DNA of 64,000 nucleotides from Acidocella sp. (GCF_027352905.1 NZ_DAIEIF010000019.1:1-64000), one strand, 5' to 3'. Numbered from the stretch's first letter, positions 42,767 through 52,121 are shown. A program made the numbers and translations. Notes: generated by a model from the sequence alone, not told the origin.

Positions 42767-45169
42767 TCAAGCCGCGCCGGCGGGCTTGCCCCGGCCCTGG
42801 TGGCGGTATGAGGCGCTGGCCAGCTGGAGGTCCACATCCGCGCCCTCCGGCATCATCGAGGCATGGCGGGAAGTATCCGCCTCTGCCTCCATTCCGGTGC
42901 GGCCTTGCGCGCCCGGACCCTCCCCCGCCAGCGTCGCCTTGGCCAGCCGGTAGCCCTGCTCCTTGTTGGCATTGATCGCGATGTCCGAGAAATCATAATC
43001 GCGCGAGGCCGGCTCTCCCTGCTGGCCCTGGCGAATGAAACGGGTGATGTGGGTGGCGGAGCCATCCCCCATCAACTCGATATAGATCGGCCGCTGGCGC
43101 AGCTTGGCCCGCAGCGTGGGCTCAACCGCCTCCAGCACGCTATCCACCAGCTGGCGGTAGGAGGCGGTCAGCTCCCGCCAGCGCAGGTCCCGGCGCACGC
43201 GCTCGGCGAAGACGATCTCGTCCCGCCGCGCCATCACCTCCGCGAGATTATTCGGCAGCGGCCGCTCCCCGGCATAGAGATCGACGATGAAGACCCGCTT
43301 GCCCTCCAGCCCGCAGCGCTCGGTCACCATGTCGAGGGGCGAGTTGCTGACCAGCCCGCCATCCCAATAGGCCTCGCCCTCCACCTTGGTCCAGGGAAAG
43401 CCGGGGGGCAGGCTGCCGCTCGCCAGCACATGGTCCGGCGTCATGTCGTCCACATAGCTGTCGAAAATCTCCAGCTTGCCGGTCGTCACCTTCACCGCCC
43501 CCACCAGGAGCCGCACGGGGCTGGCCCGCAGCCGGGGAAAATCCACATAGCGGGCGATCAGCTCGCGCATCGGGCTGGGGTCGTAGAAGCTGAGCCATTC
43601 CGAGGGCGGCGGCGGCAGTTGAAAACATTGGGGCAGCCAGCGCGGGCGGAAGAAACGGGGCACCCCGAAGGTGAGGATCTCCACGGAGGTGATCGCCCGC
43701 GCCATGTTCTCCCCCAGCATCCGGGGGGTTTCAACCGCAAGCTCAGACCAGAAGGAGGCCAGCGCCTGGGTGGCGTGGCGCGGATTGCCGGCGATGATCG
43801 CGCCGTTGAGCGCGCCGATGGATACGCCCGCGACGATATCGGGGTAGATCCCCTCCTCCTCCATCGCCCGCACGATCCCGCATTCGAACGCGCCCATGGC
43901 GCCGCCGCCCTGCAGCACCAGCGCGGTCTGGGTGGGGATGTGGTCGAGGCTGAATTCCGGGTCGGCCAGCCTGTCCTTGACGGCGGCGAGGTTCACCCGG
44001 TGGCGGATAAATCCCTCGACACTGCGCGTCTCCTTGACCGGGCGGTTGACGGAGAGCAGGGCGCGGGGAACATTGTTCTTGAGGTAGAACAACGCCAGCG
44101 AGCCCGATTCCAGCGAGCCGCGGGCGATCCGCTCATCCGCCTCCTCCGGCGCGCCCAGCATGCTGAAGCTGACATCGCCGATATCGCAGAAGAAATAGGA
44201 AACCTCGTCGAAGCGCAGGCGGTGGCCGAGCATGTTGCGGGCCGCGAGCTTGCCCTGTTTCACGGCGTGGTCCCAATGCTCGATATGGCGGCGGCGCATG
44301 AAAACCGGGTCGTCGTAATTCACCACATCCCCGGCCGCGAAAATATTCGGCACGTTGGTCCGCAGCCGGTCGTCCACGAGCACGAACCCGTCCTCCAGCG
44401 CGATGCCGCTGCCCTTCAGATACTCCGTGGATGGCGCCATGCCCATGCTGACCACCATCATGTCGCACTCTATATGCTCCCCCGCGCGGGTGGTGACGGC
44501 GCTGATCCGCGCCTCGCCATGGATGGCGGCCACCGTATCCTCGAGCAGAATTCTCGCCCCCTTCTCTTCCGCGTGGCGCTTGAAGAAGGCGGAGACGTAA
44601 TCGGCCTCGACATGCGGCAGCAGCCGGTCCTCCCGCTCGACGATGGTCACGGCCACGCCCAGCGCGGCCAGGGACATGCCGATTTCCATGCCGAGAAAGC
44701 TGCCGCCCAGAATCACCGCGCGCCGCGCCCCCGCCGCGATGTCCTGGCGGATCGCCTGGCATTGCTCCTTATGGCGAAGATAATGGATGCCGGGCAGGCC
44801 GGCCTTCTCGATATCCAGCCGCACCGGCTCCGTCCCGGTGGCGATCAGCAGGCGCTGGTAGCGGAGCGTCTCGCCCGTCTCGGTGAGAACGGTGGAAGCC
44901 GCGGCATCGACCATCACGGCCCGGGTGTTCAACACCAGATCGATGCGCTTGCGCTCGAAAAAATCACTCGGATAGACCTGTATCTGCGCGTCCGTGACTC
45001 CGCCGAGAAGATATTGCTTAGACAAGGCGGGCCGGTAATAAGGCGGGCTATGCGCCGCGGAGAGCATCATCACCGTGCCATCCTCGCGCTCCAGCCGCAG
45101 CATCGCCGCCGCCGCCGCCGCCGCGCCCCCGCTGCCGAGGATGAGATAATCGACGTCCCGTTCCGGCAT
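42767..45169 (-). CDS. Fusion: FAD/NAD(P) oxidoreductase + patatin-like phospholipase + DUF3734
   Basis: One open frame of 800 residues. Residues 1-400 form a ferredoxin-reductase/AIF-like flavoprotein: FAD loop LGSGGAA (11-17), NAD loop ILGGSFLGMEIG (153-164), ATG-type TGT (111-113), FAAGDV (277-282) and HWDHAVKQGKLAARNMLG (298-315). Residues 415-610 form a patatin lipase: oxyanion loop GGGAMGAFECG (421-431), nucleophile S450 in GVSIG and D603 in WDGG. A DUF3734-like tail (about 690-745) follows, as in many bacterial patatins. I start at ATG 45169 (GAGAGG two bases upstream). It lies 69 bases after mlaF on the same strand, suggesting redox-linked phospholipid turnover. The fusion is seen; the function is inferred. 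Confidence 0.85.
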   Translation of the reverse strand: MPERDVDYLILGSGGAAAAAAAMLRLEREDGTVMMLSAAHSPPYYRPALSKQYLLGGVTDAQIQVYPSDFFERKRIDLVLNTRAVMVDAAASTVLTETGETLRYQRLLIATGTEPVRLDIEKAGLPGIHYLRHKEQCQAIRQDIAAGARRAVILGGSFLGMEIGMSLAALGVAVTIVEREDRLLPHVEADYVSAFFKRHAEEKGARILLEDTVAAIHGEARISAVTTRAGEHIECDMMVVSMGMAPSTEYLKGSGIALEDGFVLVDDRLRTNVPNIFAAGDVVNYDDPVFMRRRHIEHWDHAVKQGKLAARNMLGHRLRFDEVSYFFCDIGDVSFSMLGAPEEADERIARGSLESGSLALFYLKNNVPRALLSVNRPVKETRSVEGFIRHRVNLAAVKDRLADPEFSLDHIPTQTALVLQGGGAMGAFECGIVRAMEEEGIYPDIVAGVSIGALNGAIIAGNPRHATQALASFWSELAVETPRMLGENMARAITSVEILTFGVPRFFRPRWLPQCFQLPPPPSEWLSFYDPSPMRELIARYVDFPRLRASPVRLLVGAVKVTTGKLEIFDSYVDDMTPDHVLASGSLPPGFPWTKVEGEAYWDGGLVSNSPLDMVTERCGLEGKRVFIVDLYAGERPLPNNLAEVMARRDEIVFAERVRRDLRWRELTASYRQLVDSVLEAVEPTLRAKLRQRPIYIELMGDGSATHITRFIRQGQQGEPASRDYDFSDIAINANKEQGYRLAKATLAGEGPGAQGRTGMEAEADTSRHASMMPEGADVDLQLASASYRHQGRGKPAGAA

Positions 45170-45238
45170 GGCCTCTCTCCTACCTTCGCCCATGAGCCGC
45201 GCCGGAAGCCGAGGCGGCCGTCCGGCCAAGACCTCGTT

Positions 45239-46009
45239 TTAACGGCGCAGCGCCATCTTGATCGGCCCATGGGCGCGGCCATGGGTGAATTGCTCCACCA
45301 CCGGGTCGGTGCAGGTCATCAATTCGCCCGCCGGCCCGGTCCAGGTGATGCGGCCTTCATACAGCATCGCCGCCCGGTCGGCGATGCGCTGGGCGGAGGC
45401 CATGTCATGGGTGATGGCGACCGAGGTGCTGCCCAGTTTTTTCACGCAATCCACGATCAGCTCGTCGATCACCGCGCCCATGATCGGGTCGAGGCCGGTG
45501 GTCGGCTCATCGAGAAAAATGATCGCCGGGCGCGCGGCGATGGCGCGGGCCAGCCCCACGCGCTTCTGCATGCCGCCCGACAATTCGGCAGGGGAAAGCC
45601 CCGCCACGTCCGGCCCCAGCCCCACCTGCGCCAGCACCTCCACCGCCACGTCGCGCGCCCGCGCGCGGCTCACCTTTTTCTGGGCCAGCAGGCCGAAGGC
45701 CACATTCTCCCACACCGGCAGAGAGTCGAACAACGCCCCGTTCTGGAACAGCATGCCGATCTGCTCGCGCAGCGCCCGCGCCTGATGGCGGGGCGCCTTC
45801 AGCACGTCCACGCCGTCGATCTCGATGCTGCCGCCATCGGCGGGGATGAGGCCGAGAATACATTTGAGCAGCACGGATTTGCCGGTGCCGGAGCCGCCGA
45901 TCACCACCATGCCGGTGCCGGTCGCGACATCGAGATCCACCCCATCCAGCACTTTTTTCGGCCCGAAATGCTTCTTCAGACCCCGGATGCGGATCTTCGG
46001 CCCGCTCAT
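45239..46009 (-). CDS. mlaF: Phospholipid-transport ABC ATPase (MlaF)
   Basis: A 256-residue ABC ATPase: Walker A GGSGTGKSVL, signature LSGGMQKRVGLARA, Walker B IIFLDEPTTGLDP and ITHDMASA. It pairs with MlaE in transport of phospholipids between the inner membrane and the periplasm. The start overlaps the mlaE stop by four bases. No mlaD substrate-binding gene follows; its place is taken by the oxidoreductase/patatin fusion. Confidence 0.93.
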   Translation of the reverse strand: MSGPKIRIRGLKKHFGPKKVLDGVDLDVATGTGMVVIGGSGTGKSVLLKCILGLIPADGGSIEIDGVDVLKAPRHQARALREQIGMLFQNGALFDSLPVWENVAFGLLAQKKVSRARARDVAVEVLAQVGLGPDVAGLSPAELSGGMQKRVGLARAIAARPAIIFLDEPTTGLDPIMGAVIDELIVDCVKKLGSTSVAITHDMASAQRIADRAAMLYEGRITWTGPAGELMTCTDPVVEQFTHGRAHGPIKMALRR

Positions 46010-46791
46010 TTGACGAACAGCACCTGGGTGAGCACGTAATCCAGCGCCAGGATGAGGATGGAGGCTGACACCACCGCCGAGGTGGTGGCCGCGCCCACCC
46101 CTTGCGCTCCCCCGCGCGAGCGGTAGCCGTTGAAACATCCCATCAGGGCGATGACGAAGCCGAACACCGCCGCCTTGATCAGGCCGGAGACCACGTCCTG
46201 CGTCTGGAGCGTGTTGAAGGTGCTGGTGAGATAGCCGCCGGAGGAAAACCCCAGCTTGTTGGTGGCGACGAGAAATCCGCCCAGCACGCCGATTATGTCG
46301 GCCAGCAGCACCAGCGCCGGCAGGGCGAGGGTGCCCGCCAGCAGCCTTGGCGCCACCAGATATTTCATCGGCTCGGTGGCGAGGGTGGAGAGCGCATCGA
46401 TCTGGTCGGTCACCCGCATGGTGCCGAGTTCCGCCGCCATCGCCGCCCCGGCCCGGCCGGAAACCATCAGCCCGGCCAGCACCGGCCCCAATTCGCGCGT
46501 GACCGAGAGCACCACCACGGAGGCGATGGCGCTTTCCGCCCCGAAGCGGGAGAAGCCGGTATAGGATTGCAGGGCCAGCACCATGCCGGTGAACAGCGCG
46601 GTGAGCGCCACCACCGGCAGGGAGAAATAGCCGATCTCCATGAAGGCGCGGCCGAGCTGGCGCGGATAATAAGGCGGCAAGACCACGTGGGCGATGCCGG
46701 AGGCCGCGAACATCCCCAGCTCGCCGATATATTCGACGATGCCGAGCACGAAGGCGCCAAGCCAGGCCACCCCATCCAGCAGGGCGTTCAT
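46006..46791 (-). CDS. mlaE: Phospholipid-transport ABC permease (MlaE)
   Basis: A 261-residue MlaE/DUF140 permease with about five transmembrane segments. ALFTGMVLALQSYTGFSRFGAE, TRELGPVLAGLMVSGRAGAAMAAELGTM and DALSTLATEPMKYLVAPRLLA are family signatures. It overlaps alr (ATGA) upstream and mlaF downstream, forming a coupled alr-mlaE-mlaF unit. Confidence 0.94.
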   Translation of the reverse strand: MNALLDGVAWLGAFVLGIVEYIGELGMFAASGIAHVVLPPYYPRQLGRAFMEIGYFSLPVVALTALFTGMVLALQSYTGFSRFGAESAIASVVVLSVTRELGPVLAGLMVSGRAGAAMAAELGTMRVTDQIDALSTLATEPMKYLVAPRLLAGTLALPALVLLADIIGVLGGFLVATNKLGFSSGGYLTSTFNTLQTQDVVSGLIKAAVFGFVIALMGCFNGYRSRGGAQGVGAATTSAVVSASILILALDYVLTQVLFVK

Positions 46792-47861
46792 GCTCCGAGA
46801 TACCGGCGCTGATACCGCCGCCCCAGCGAGGTGAGGATTTCATAGCCGATGGTCCCGGCCTCCCGCGCCAGCTCATCCGCGCCGTGGCGGGCGCCGAGCA
46901 GGACCAGCGTATCGCCGGGATTGGCCGGCACATCGGTGACATCGAACATGGCGAGATCCATCGACACCCGGCCTACCAGGGGAACCGGGGTATCGTCAAA
47001 ACACGCATGGCCCTGGTTGGAGAGGGCGCGGTGCAGCCCATCGGCATAGCCGGCGCCGATGGTGGCGATGCGGCTTGGCCGCGCCGCCCGCCAGCTGCCG
47101 CCATATCCCACCTCCCCGCCGGGCGGCACGTCATGGATCTGCAAAATCGGCGCGCTGAGCCGCACCGCCGGCGCCATCGGCGCCGGCTGGGCCGGGCTGG
47201 TGTTGAGCCCGTAAAGCGCCGCGCCGGGGCGGGTGAGGTCGAGATGGAATTCCGGCCCGAGAAACATGCCCGGCGAATTGGCGAGGCTGCGCCGCGCGCC
47301 GGGGAAGCCGGCCGCCAAAGCGAGAAAATCCTCCAGCTGGCGGGCGTTGCGCGGGTCCTCCGGCGCCTCGGCGGCGATGAAATGACTCATCACCGCCGCG
47401 ACCCCGATCCCCTCCAGCAGCGCGGGATCATCGCGCAGCGCCGCCGCCTCCCGGGCGCCGAGGCCGAGCCGGTTCATGCCAGTGTCGAAATGCAGAAAGG
47501 CGGGCAGGGGCCGCTCCCCGCTCCGCGCCGCCCGCCGCCAGCGCGCCACATCCTCCAGCGTCGCCAGCACGGGGGTGATGCGGTGACGGAGAAATTCCGC
47601 CGCCGCGTGCGGGGCGAGCCCGTTCAGCGTGAGGATGCGCGCCGGCGGGGGCAGCGCCTCGCGCAGCGCCACGGCCTCGGCCAGATGCGCGGTGAAAAAA
47701 ATGCCGCAGCCCGCCTGGGCCAAAGCCGGGGCCACCCGCGCCGCCCCCAGCCCATAGGCGTCGGCCTTCACCACCGCGGCGGTCTCGCCCCGGTTCATCC
47801 CGGCGAGATACCGCCAGTTCGCGGCGATGGCGGCGAGATCGATCTCCAGCAGCGCGGTCAA
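46788..47861 (-). CDS. alr: Alanine racemase
   Basis: A 357-residue fold-type III PLP enzyme supplying D-alanine for peptidoglycan. PLP Lys in AVVKADAYGLG, HFDTGMNRLGL, and the catalytic Tyr in GEVGYGGSWRA, with GRVSMDLAMFDVTD near the C-terminus. It lies nine bases after dnaB, a pairing common in alphaproteobacteria. Confidence 0.95.
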   Translation of the reverse strand: MTALLEIDLAAIAANWRYLAGMNRGETAAVVKADAYGLGAARVAPALAQAGCGIFFTAHLAEAVALREALPPPARILTLNGLAPHAAAEFLRHRITPVLATLEDVARWRRAARSGERPLPAFLHFDTGMNRLGLGAREAAALRDDPALLEGIGVAAVMSHFIAAEAPEDPRNARQLEDFLALAAGFPGARRSLANSPGMFLGPEFHLDLTRPGAALYGLNTSPAQPAPMAPAVRLSAPILQIHDVPPGGEVGYGGSWRAARPSRIATIGAGYADGLHRALSNQGHACFDDTPVPLVGRVSMDLAMFDVTDVPANPGDTLVLLGARHGADELAREAGTIGYEILTSLGRRYQRRYLGA

Positions 47862-47870
47862 CGCGGCGCG

Positions 47871-49358
47871 TCAATGGTCATGGATGGTGTCCAGATCCGC
47901 GAAGCGGGTGAACTCGCCCTCGAAGAACAGGTCGATCTTGCCCGTCGGCCCGTGGCGCTGCTTGGCGATGATCAGCTCCGCCTTCTGGTACACGGCCTGC
48001 ATATCCGCCTGCCATTTCTCATGCGCCTCCTGGAATTTGTCGTCGCGCTCGAAGCCGGTGATCTTCGGCTCGCGCTGGGCGAGGTAATACTCGTCGCGAT
48101 AGACAAACATCACCATGTCCGCATCCTGCTCGATCGAGCCGGATTCGCGCAGATCGGCGAGCTGGGGGCGCTTGTCCTCGCGCGATTCCACCGAGCGGGA
48201 AAGCTGGGAGAGGGCGAGCACCGGCACGGCCAGCTCCTTGGCGAGCGCCTTCAGCCCCTGGGTGATCTGGCTGATCTCCAGCACGCGGCTCTCCGGGCGG
48301 GTGCCCAGCGCCGGGCGCATCAGCTGGAGATAATCCACGATCACCAGCCCCAGCCCCTGGGTGCGCTGCAAGCGGCGGCAGCGCGTGCGCAGGGCGGAGA
48401 GGGTGATGGCGGGCGTGTCGTCGATCACCAGCGGGATATCGGCGATCTCGCGGCTGACGCGGACGAAATGGTCGAAATCTTTGGCCGAGATCTCGCCCCG
48501 GCGGATCTTGTCGCCGGAGACGCGCGCCTCCTCGGCCAGCAGGCGGGTGGCGAGCTGGTCGGCGCTCATCTCCAGCGAGAAGATGGCAACGCATTCCCTC
48601 GCCATCGCGTTGGGCGTCTCGGCGCGGGCATTGGCCAGCATCGCCCGCGCCGCGCCGAAGGCGATCTTGGTGGCGAGCGCCGTCTTGCCCATGCCGGGCC
48701 GCCCGGCGAGGATGACGAGGTCGGATTTATGCAGCCCGCCGGTGCGCTTGTTGAGATCGCGCAGCCCGGTATCGAGGCCGGAGACCGCGCCCTGGTTGCG
48801 GAATGCCTTTTCCGCGAGGTCGATGGCCTGGATCAGCGCGTCGTGGAAAGAGATGCCCTTGCCCTCGGCCCCGCCTTTGGTGGCGAGGTTGAACAGCGCC
48901 TGCTCCGCCTTCTCGATCTGGGCGCCCCCATCCAGCTCCGGCTCGCCGCCATGGGCGTCGTTGACCATCACCTCGCCCAGATCGATCAGCTGGCGGCGCA
49001 GCCAGGCGTCGTGGATCAGCCGCCCGTAATCCCCGGCATTGATGATGCCGACCATGGCGGCGAGCAGCTGGGCCAGATAGGCGGCGCCTCCCAGCTCGGC
49101 CAGCACCCCGGCATGCTCCAGCTCGGCGCGCAATGTCACCGGGTCCGCCACCTGGTTCTGCTCGCAGCGCCGGGCGATGGCCTGGTAGATCCGCCCATGC
49201 CCGGGATCGGCGAAATGCTCGGGCAGCAGAAAATCGGAGACCCGCTCATAGGCCTTGTTATTGGCGAGCAGCGCGCCCAGCAATGCCTGCTCGGCCTGGA
49301 TGTTGCTGGGCGGCAGGCGGGGGCCCAAGCCGGGCGGAACGAGGTCGAGCGTATCCAT
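47871..49358 (-). CDS. dnaB: Replicative DNA helicase DnaB
   Basis: A 495-residue hexameric fork helicase. An N-terminal primase-binding domain (NIQAEQALLGALLANNKAYE) precedes the RecA core with Walker A AGRPGMGKTALA, SLEMSADQLATRLL and LVIVDYLQLM, and the C-terminal DKRPQLADLRESGSIEQDADM. No intein is present. First gene of a long reverse run and divergent from the Pat-type gene. Confidence 0.96.
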   Translation of the reverse strand: MDTLDLVPPGLGPRLPPSNIQAEQALLGALLANNKAYERVSDFLLPEHFADPGHGRIYQAIARRCEQNQVADPVTLRAELEHAGVLAELGGAAYLAQLLAAMVGIINAGDYGRLIHDAWLRRQLIDLGEVMVNDAHGGEPELDGGAQIEKAEQALFNLATKGGAEGKGISFHDALIQAIDLAEKAFRNQGAVSGLDTGLRDLNKRTGGLHKSDLVILAGRPGMGKTALATKIAFGAARAMLANARAETPNAMARECVAIFSLEMSADQLATRLLAEEARVSGDKIRRGEISAKDFDHFVRVSREIADIPLVIDDTPAITLSALRTRCRRLQRTQGLGLVIVDYLQLMRPALGTRPESRVLEISQITQGLKALAKELAVPVLALSQLSRSVESREDKRPQLADLRESGSIEQDADMVMFVYRDEYYLAQREPKITGFERDDKFQEAHEKWQADMQAVYQKAELIIAKQRHGPTGKIDLFFEGEFTRFADLDTIHDH

Positions 49359-49417
49359 CCCCGCCTCTTACCCCACCCCGGGCCGCCCCCGCCAGGGTGG
49401 CGGGCGTGGCGGGGGCG

Positions 49418-49436
49418 CCTGAATCAGGTGTATAAT
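49418..49436 (+). promoter_or_regulatory. Promoter -10 with adjacent palindrome before the Pat-type gene
   Basis: A perfect TATAAT lies at 49431-49436, about 24 bases before the ATG at 49460. Immediately upstream, CCTGA-A-TCAGG (49418-49428) is an 11-base palindrome lying just upstream of the -10, which could be an operator. No clear -35 is visible. AGGAG before the ATG supplies the ribosome site. Confidence 0.5.
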
Positions 49437-49459
49437 GGGGATAAGCAGGAGCGGGCGGC

Positions 49460-52036
49460 ATGACCACCACGGCGGCAAAGCGGAAATTCGACCCCGAGCG
49501 CGTCTTTCATCCCGGCTCGGTCTGCCTGAGCGGCAGCCGCACGGAGCTGGGGCGGCGCGTGCTCGCCAATCTGCGCGGCGGCGGCTTCACGGGGTCCATC
49601 GGCGCCGCCGAGGACGCCCCGGTGGAAAACGCCGATCTCGCCCTGGTCGCGGATGACGAGCCGGAGATTCCGGCGGCGCTGGCCGCGCACGCGGCGCGCG
49701 GGGCGCGGGCGGCGATGGTGCTCTCCCCCATGCCGGCGGGCGGGCTGCGGGAGATGGCGCTGGCGGCGGGCATCCGCGCGCTGGGGCCGCATAGTTTCGG
49801 CATGGTGCTGCCGGGGCTCGGCCTCAACGCCAGCCCCTTCACCCTCACCCCGCCGCGCGGGCGGGTGGCGCTGGTCGGGCAATCCGCCGCCATCGCCCGC
49901 GCCGTCAGCGACTGGGCGGTGCCCAACGGCGTCGGCTTCAGCCATCTCATCGGCATTGGCGGCAATGGCGGCACCATCGGCTACGGGCTGGTGCTCGACC
50001 ATCTGGGGCGCGACCCCAACACCGCGGCGATCATGGTCGAGATCGGCCGGCTGCGCAGCCCGCCCGCCTTCTTCTCCGCCGCGCGCATGGCGGCGCGGCT
50101 GCGCCCGGTGGTGGCCATCGCCCCCGGCCTGCGCCAGCGCGATCCCTCCGGCAATGGCCATGCGGCGATGGCGGCCGCGCTCGCCCGTGTCGGCGTCCTG
50201 CTCACCGGCTCCATCACCGAGTTTCTCGCCGCGGCGGAAACCCTCACCCGCGTCCGCCCCGCCCGCAACGAGACCCTGGCGATCATCAGCAACTCCGCCG
50301 CGCTGGGAAGGCTGGCGGCGGACGAGGCGCTGCGCGCGGGGCTGCGCCTCACCACCCTGGCCCCCGAGACCGCGCAGGTGCTCAGCCTTGGGCCCGGCGC
50401 CCCGCCCGAGCCCGCCGGGCCGATCTTCGCGGGCCGGCGCAGCCCCACCGCGCTCGCGGATGTGGCGGCGCTGCTCTCCGCCGCGCCGGAGGTGGGCGGC
50501 ATCCTCGTCATCCATGCCCCCTCGGGCGGGGATGACCACGCCGCCATCGCCGCCCTCACCGCCTGCGCCCGCGCCGTGAAAATCCCCCTGCTCATCGCCG
50601 TGCTGGGCGAGGCGACAGGGCTCGAGCACCGCCATGCCCTCAGCCAGGCGCGGCTCGCCTGTTTCGACAGTCCGGAGGCCGCCATCGCCGGCTTCCGGCA
50701 TTTGCTGGAAAACCGCCGCAACCGCGCCCAGGCGCGCGAGCTGCCGGCCTCCGCCGTGCTGAACGAGCAGCCCAACCAGGCCAGCGTCATCGGCCGCATC
50801 CAGGCCGCCCGCGCCGAGGGCCGCGTCCAGCTGGTCCAGGACGAGGCGCTGGCCGTCATCAGCGCCTACCATATCCCGGTGCTGGAAAGCCGCCACGTCA
50901 CCACCCCGGAGGATGCCGCCGCCGCCGCCGCCGAGCTCGGCTTTCCGGCGGTGGTCAAGCTCTCCCATCCGGACGTGCCCACCCACCACCTCACCGGCTC
51001 GGTCGAGCTCAACCTGCCGGACGCCGCCTCCGTCGCCGGCGCCGCCCGCGCCATCCTGGCCCGGCTGGCGCTGGTGGCGGGGGCGGACCCATCCAAGGCC
51101 GGCTTCGTCGTCCAGCCCCAGGTGCCGCACGGCACCATGCTGCGCATCGGCGTGGCGGACGACCCGGTGCTGGGGCCGGTCATCCAGTTCGGCGAGGGCG
51201 GGGGCGACCCGGAGAACCGCCCGCCCGCCGCCGCCGGGGTGCCGCCGCTCAACCTCGCCCTCGCCCGCGCCCTCATCCGCCGCTCCAGCGTCGCCCAGCG
51301 CCTCGCCGCCCATCGCGGGCTGGAGGGCGCGGATGAGGAGGCCATCGCCGCCACTCTGGTGCGGGTCTCGCAACTCATCATCGACACGCCGGAAATCCTC
51401 GCCCTGGAGGTGGACCCGCTCTTCGCCCTCGCCCATGGCGTCGTCGCGGCCAGCGCCCGGCTCTGGCTACGCCCGGAGGGTCAGGCGCGGCCGCCTCTCA
51501 TCATCGCCCCCTACCCCAGCGAGCTGACCCGTCATTACACCGCGCGCGGGCAGAATTTCCTCATCCGCCCGGTCCGCCCGGAGGATGCCGACGCCCACGC
51601 CGCCATGCTGTCCCGCTTCACCCCGGAGGATATGCGCTTCCGCTTCTTCTCCCCCATGCGCCAGCTGCCCGCCGAGCAGATCGTCCGCCTCACCGATATC
51701 GACTACACCCGCGAGATGGCGCTGATCGCCGTGCACGAGGCCACGGGCGAGACGGTGGGCGTGGCGCGGCTCGTCCGCAACGACACGGATGGCGCCACCG
51801 CCGAATTCGCCGTCGCGGTCGAGCCGGCCTTCAAGAAATTCGGTCTGGCCACGGTGCTGATGCGCAACATCATCGCCTGGGGCCGCGCCCAGGGCGTCCG
51901 CGAGATCATCGGCCAGATCCTCGCCGATAACGCGCCGATGCTCGCCTTCATCCGCCGCCTCGGCTTCTCGGTCTCGCGCATGCGGGAGGAGCCGGATGTG
52001 ATGGAGGCGCGGCTCGAATTCCAGCAACCCCCTTGA
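49460..52036 (+). CDS. Pat-type protein: acyl-CoA-synthetase-like domains fused to a GNAT acetyltransferase
   Basis: An 858-residue protein with the order of Pat/PatZ lysine acetyltransferases: CoA-binding domain, succinyl-CoA-ligase-like domains, ATP-grasp (AAELGFPAVVKLSHPDV) and a C-terminal GNAT domain (FLIRPVRPEDADAH, FAVAVEPAFKKFGLATVLM, LADNAPMLAFIRRLGFSV). The synthetase phospho-His motif (SHT) is replaced by GNGHAAM, as expected for regulatory rather than catalytic domains. It probably acetylates acyl-CoA synthetases and other enzymes in response to acetyl-CoA, which matters here because several such ligases are encoded nearby. Confidence 0.87.
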   Translation: MTTTAAKRKFDPERVFHPGSVCLSGSRTELGRRVLANLRGGGFTGSIGAAEDAPVENADLALVADDEPEIPAALAAHAARGARAAMVLSPMPAGGLREMALAAGIRALGPHSFGMVLPGLGLNASPFTLTPPRGRVALVGQSAAIARAVSDWAVPNGVGFSHLIGIGGNGGTIGYGLVLDHLGRDPNTAAIMVEIGRLRSPPAFFSAARMAARLRPVVAIAPGLRQRDPSGNGHAAMAAALARVGVLLTGSITEFLAAAETLTRVRPARNETLAIISNSAALGRLAADEALRAGLRLTTLAPETAQVLSLGPGAPPEPAGPIFAGRRSPTALADVAALLSAAPEVGGILVIHAPSGGDDHAAIAALTACARAVKIPLLIAVLGEATGLEHRHALSQARLACFDSPEAAIAGFRHLLENRRNRAQARELPASAVLNEQPNQASVIGRIQAARAEGRVQLVQDEALAVISAYHIPVLESRHVTTPEDAAAAAAELGFPAVVKLSHPDVPTHHLTGSVELNLPDAASVAGAARAILARLALVAGADPSKAGFVVQPQVPHGTMLRIGVADDPVLGPVIQFGEGGGDPENRPPAAAGVPPLNLALARALIRRSSVAQRLAAHRGLEGADEEAIAATLVRVSQLIIDTPEILALEVDPLFALAHGVVAASARLWLRPEGQARPPLIIAPYPSELTRHYTARGQNFLIRPVRPEDADAHAAMLSRFTPEDMRFRFFSPMRQLPAEQIVRLTDIDYTREMALIAVHEATGETVGVARLVRNDTDGATAEFAVAVEPAFKKFGLATVLMRNIIAWGRAQGVREIIGQILADNAPMLAFIRRLGFSVSRMREEPDVMEARLEFQQPP

Positions 52037-52121
52037 ATTTCCCGCCGCCGCGTGCCAAAGGGCCGCCTTCCCTGCCGGGTGCGTGGCATCGCGCCCGGCT
52101 ATGCTCGCCCCAATCCCGGGT

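Noticed and set aside
42863-46039. 1058-codon open frame on the plus strand
   Set aside because: It is antisense to the flavoprotein-patatin fusion and mlaF, whose motifs are unambiguous. Long antisense frames are expected in high-GC codon usage; the translation is rich in His, Arg, Gly and Gln with no domain.
46010-46942. Upstream extension of the mlaF frame
   Set aside because: It runs through mlaE in another frame; MlaF begins at the ATG that overlaps the mlaE stop.
49424-51436. 670-codon open frame on the minus strand
   Set aside because: Antisense to the Pat-type gene, which has clear ATP-grasp and GNAT motifs; the product is Gly/Ala/Arg-rich with no domain.
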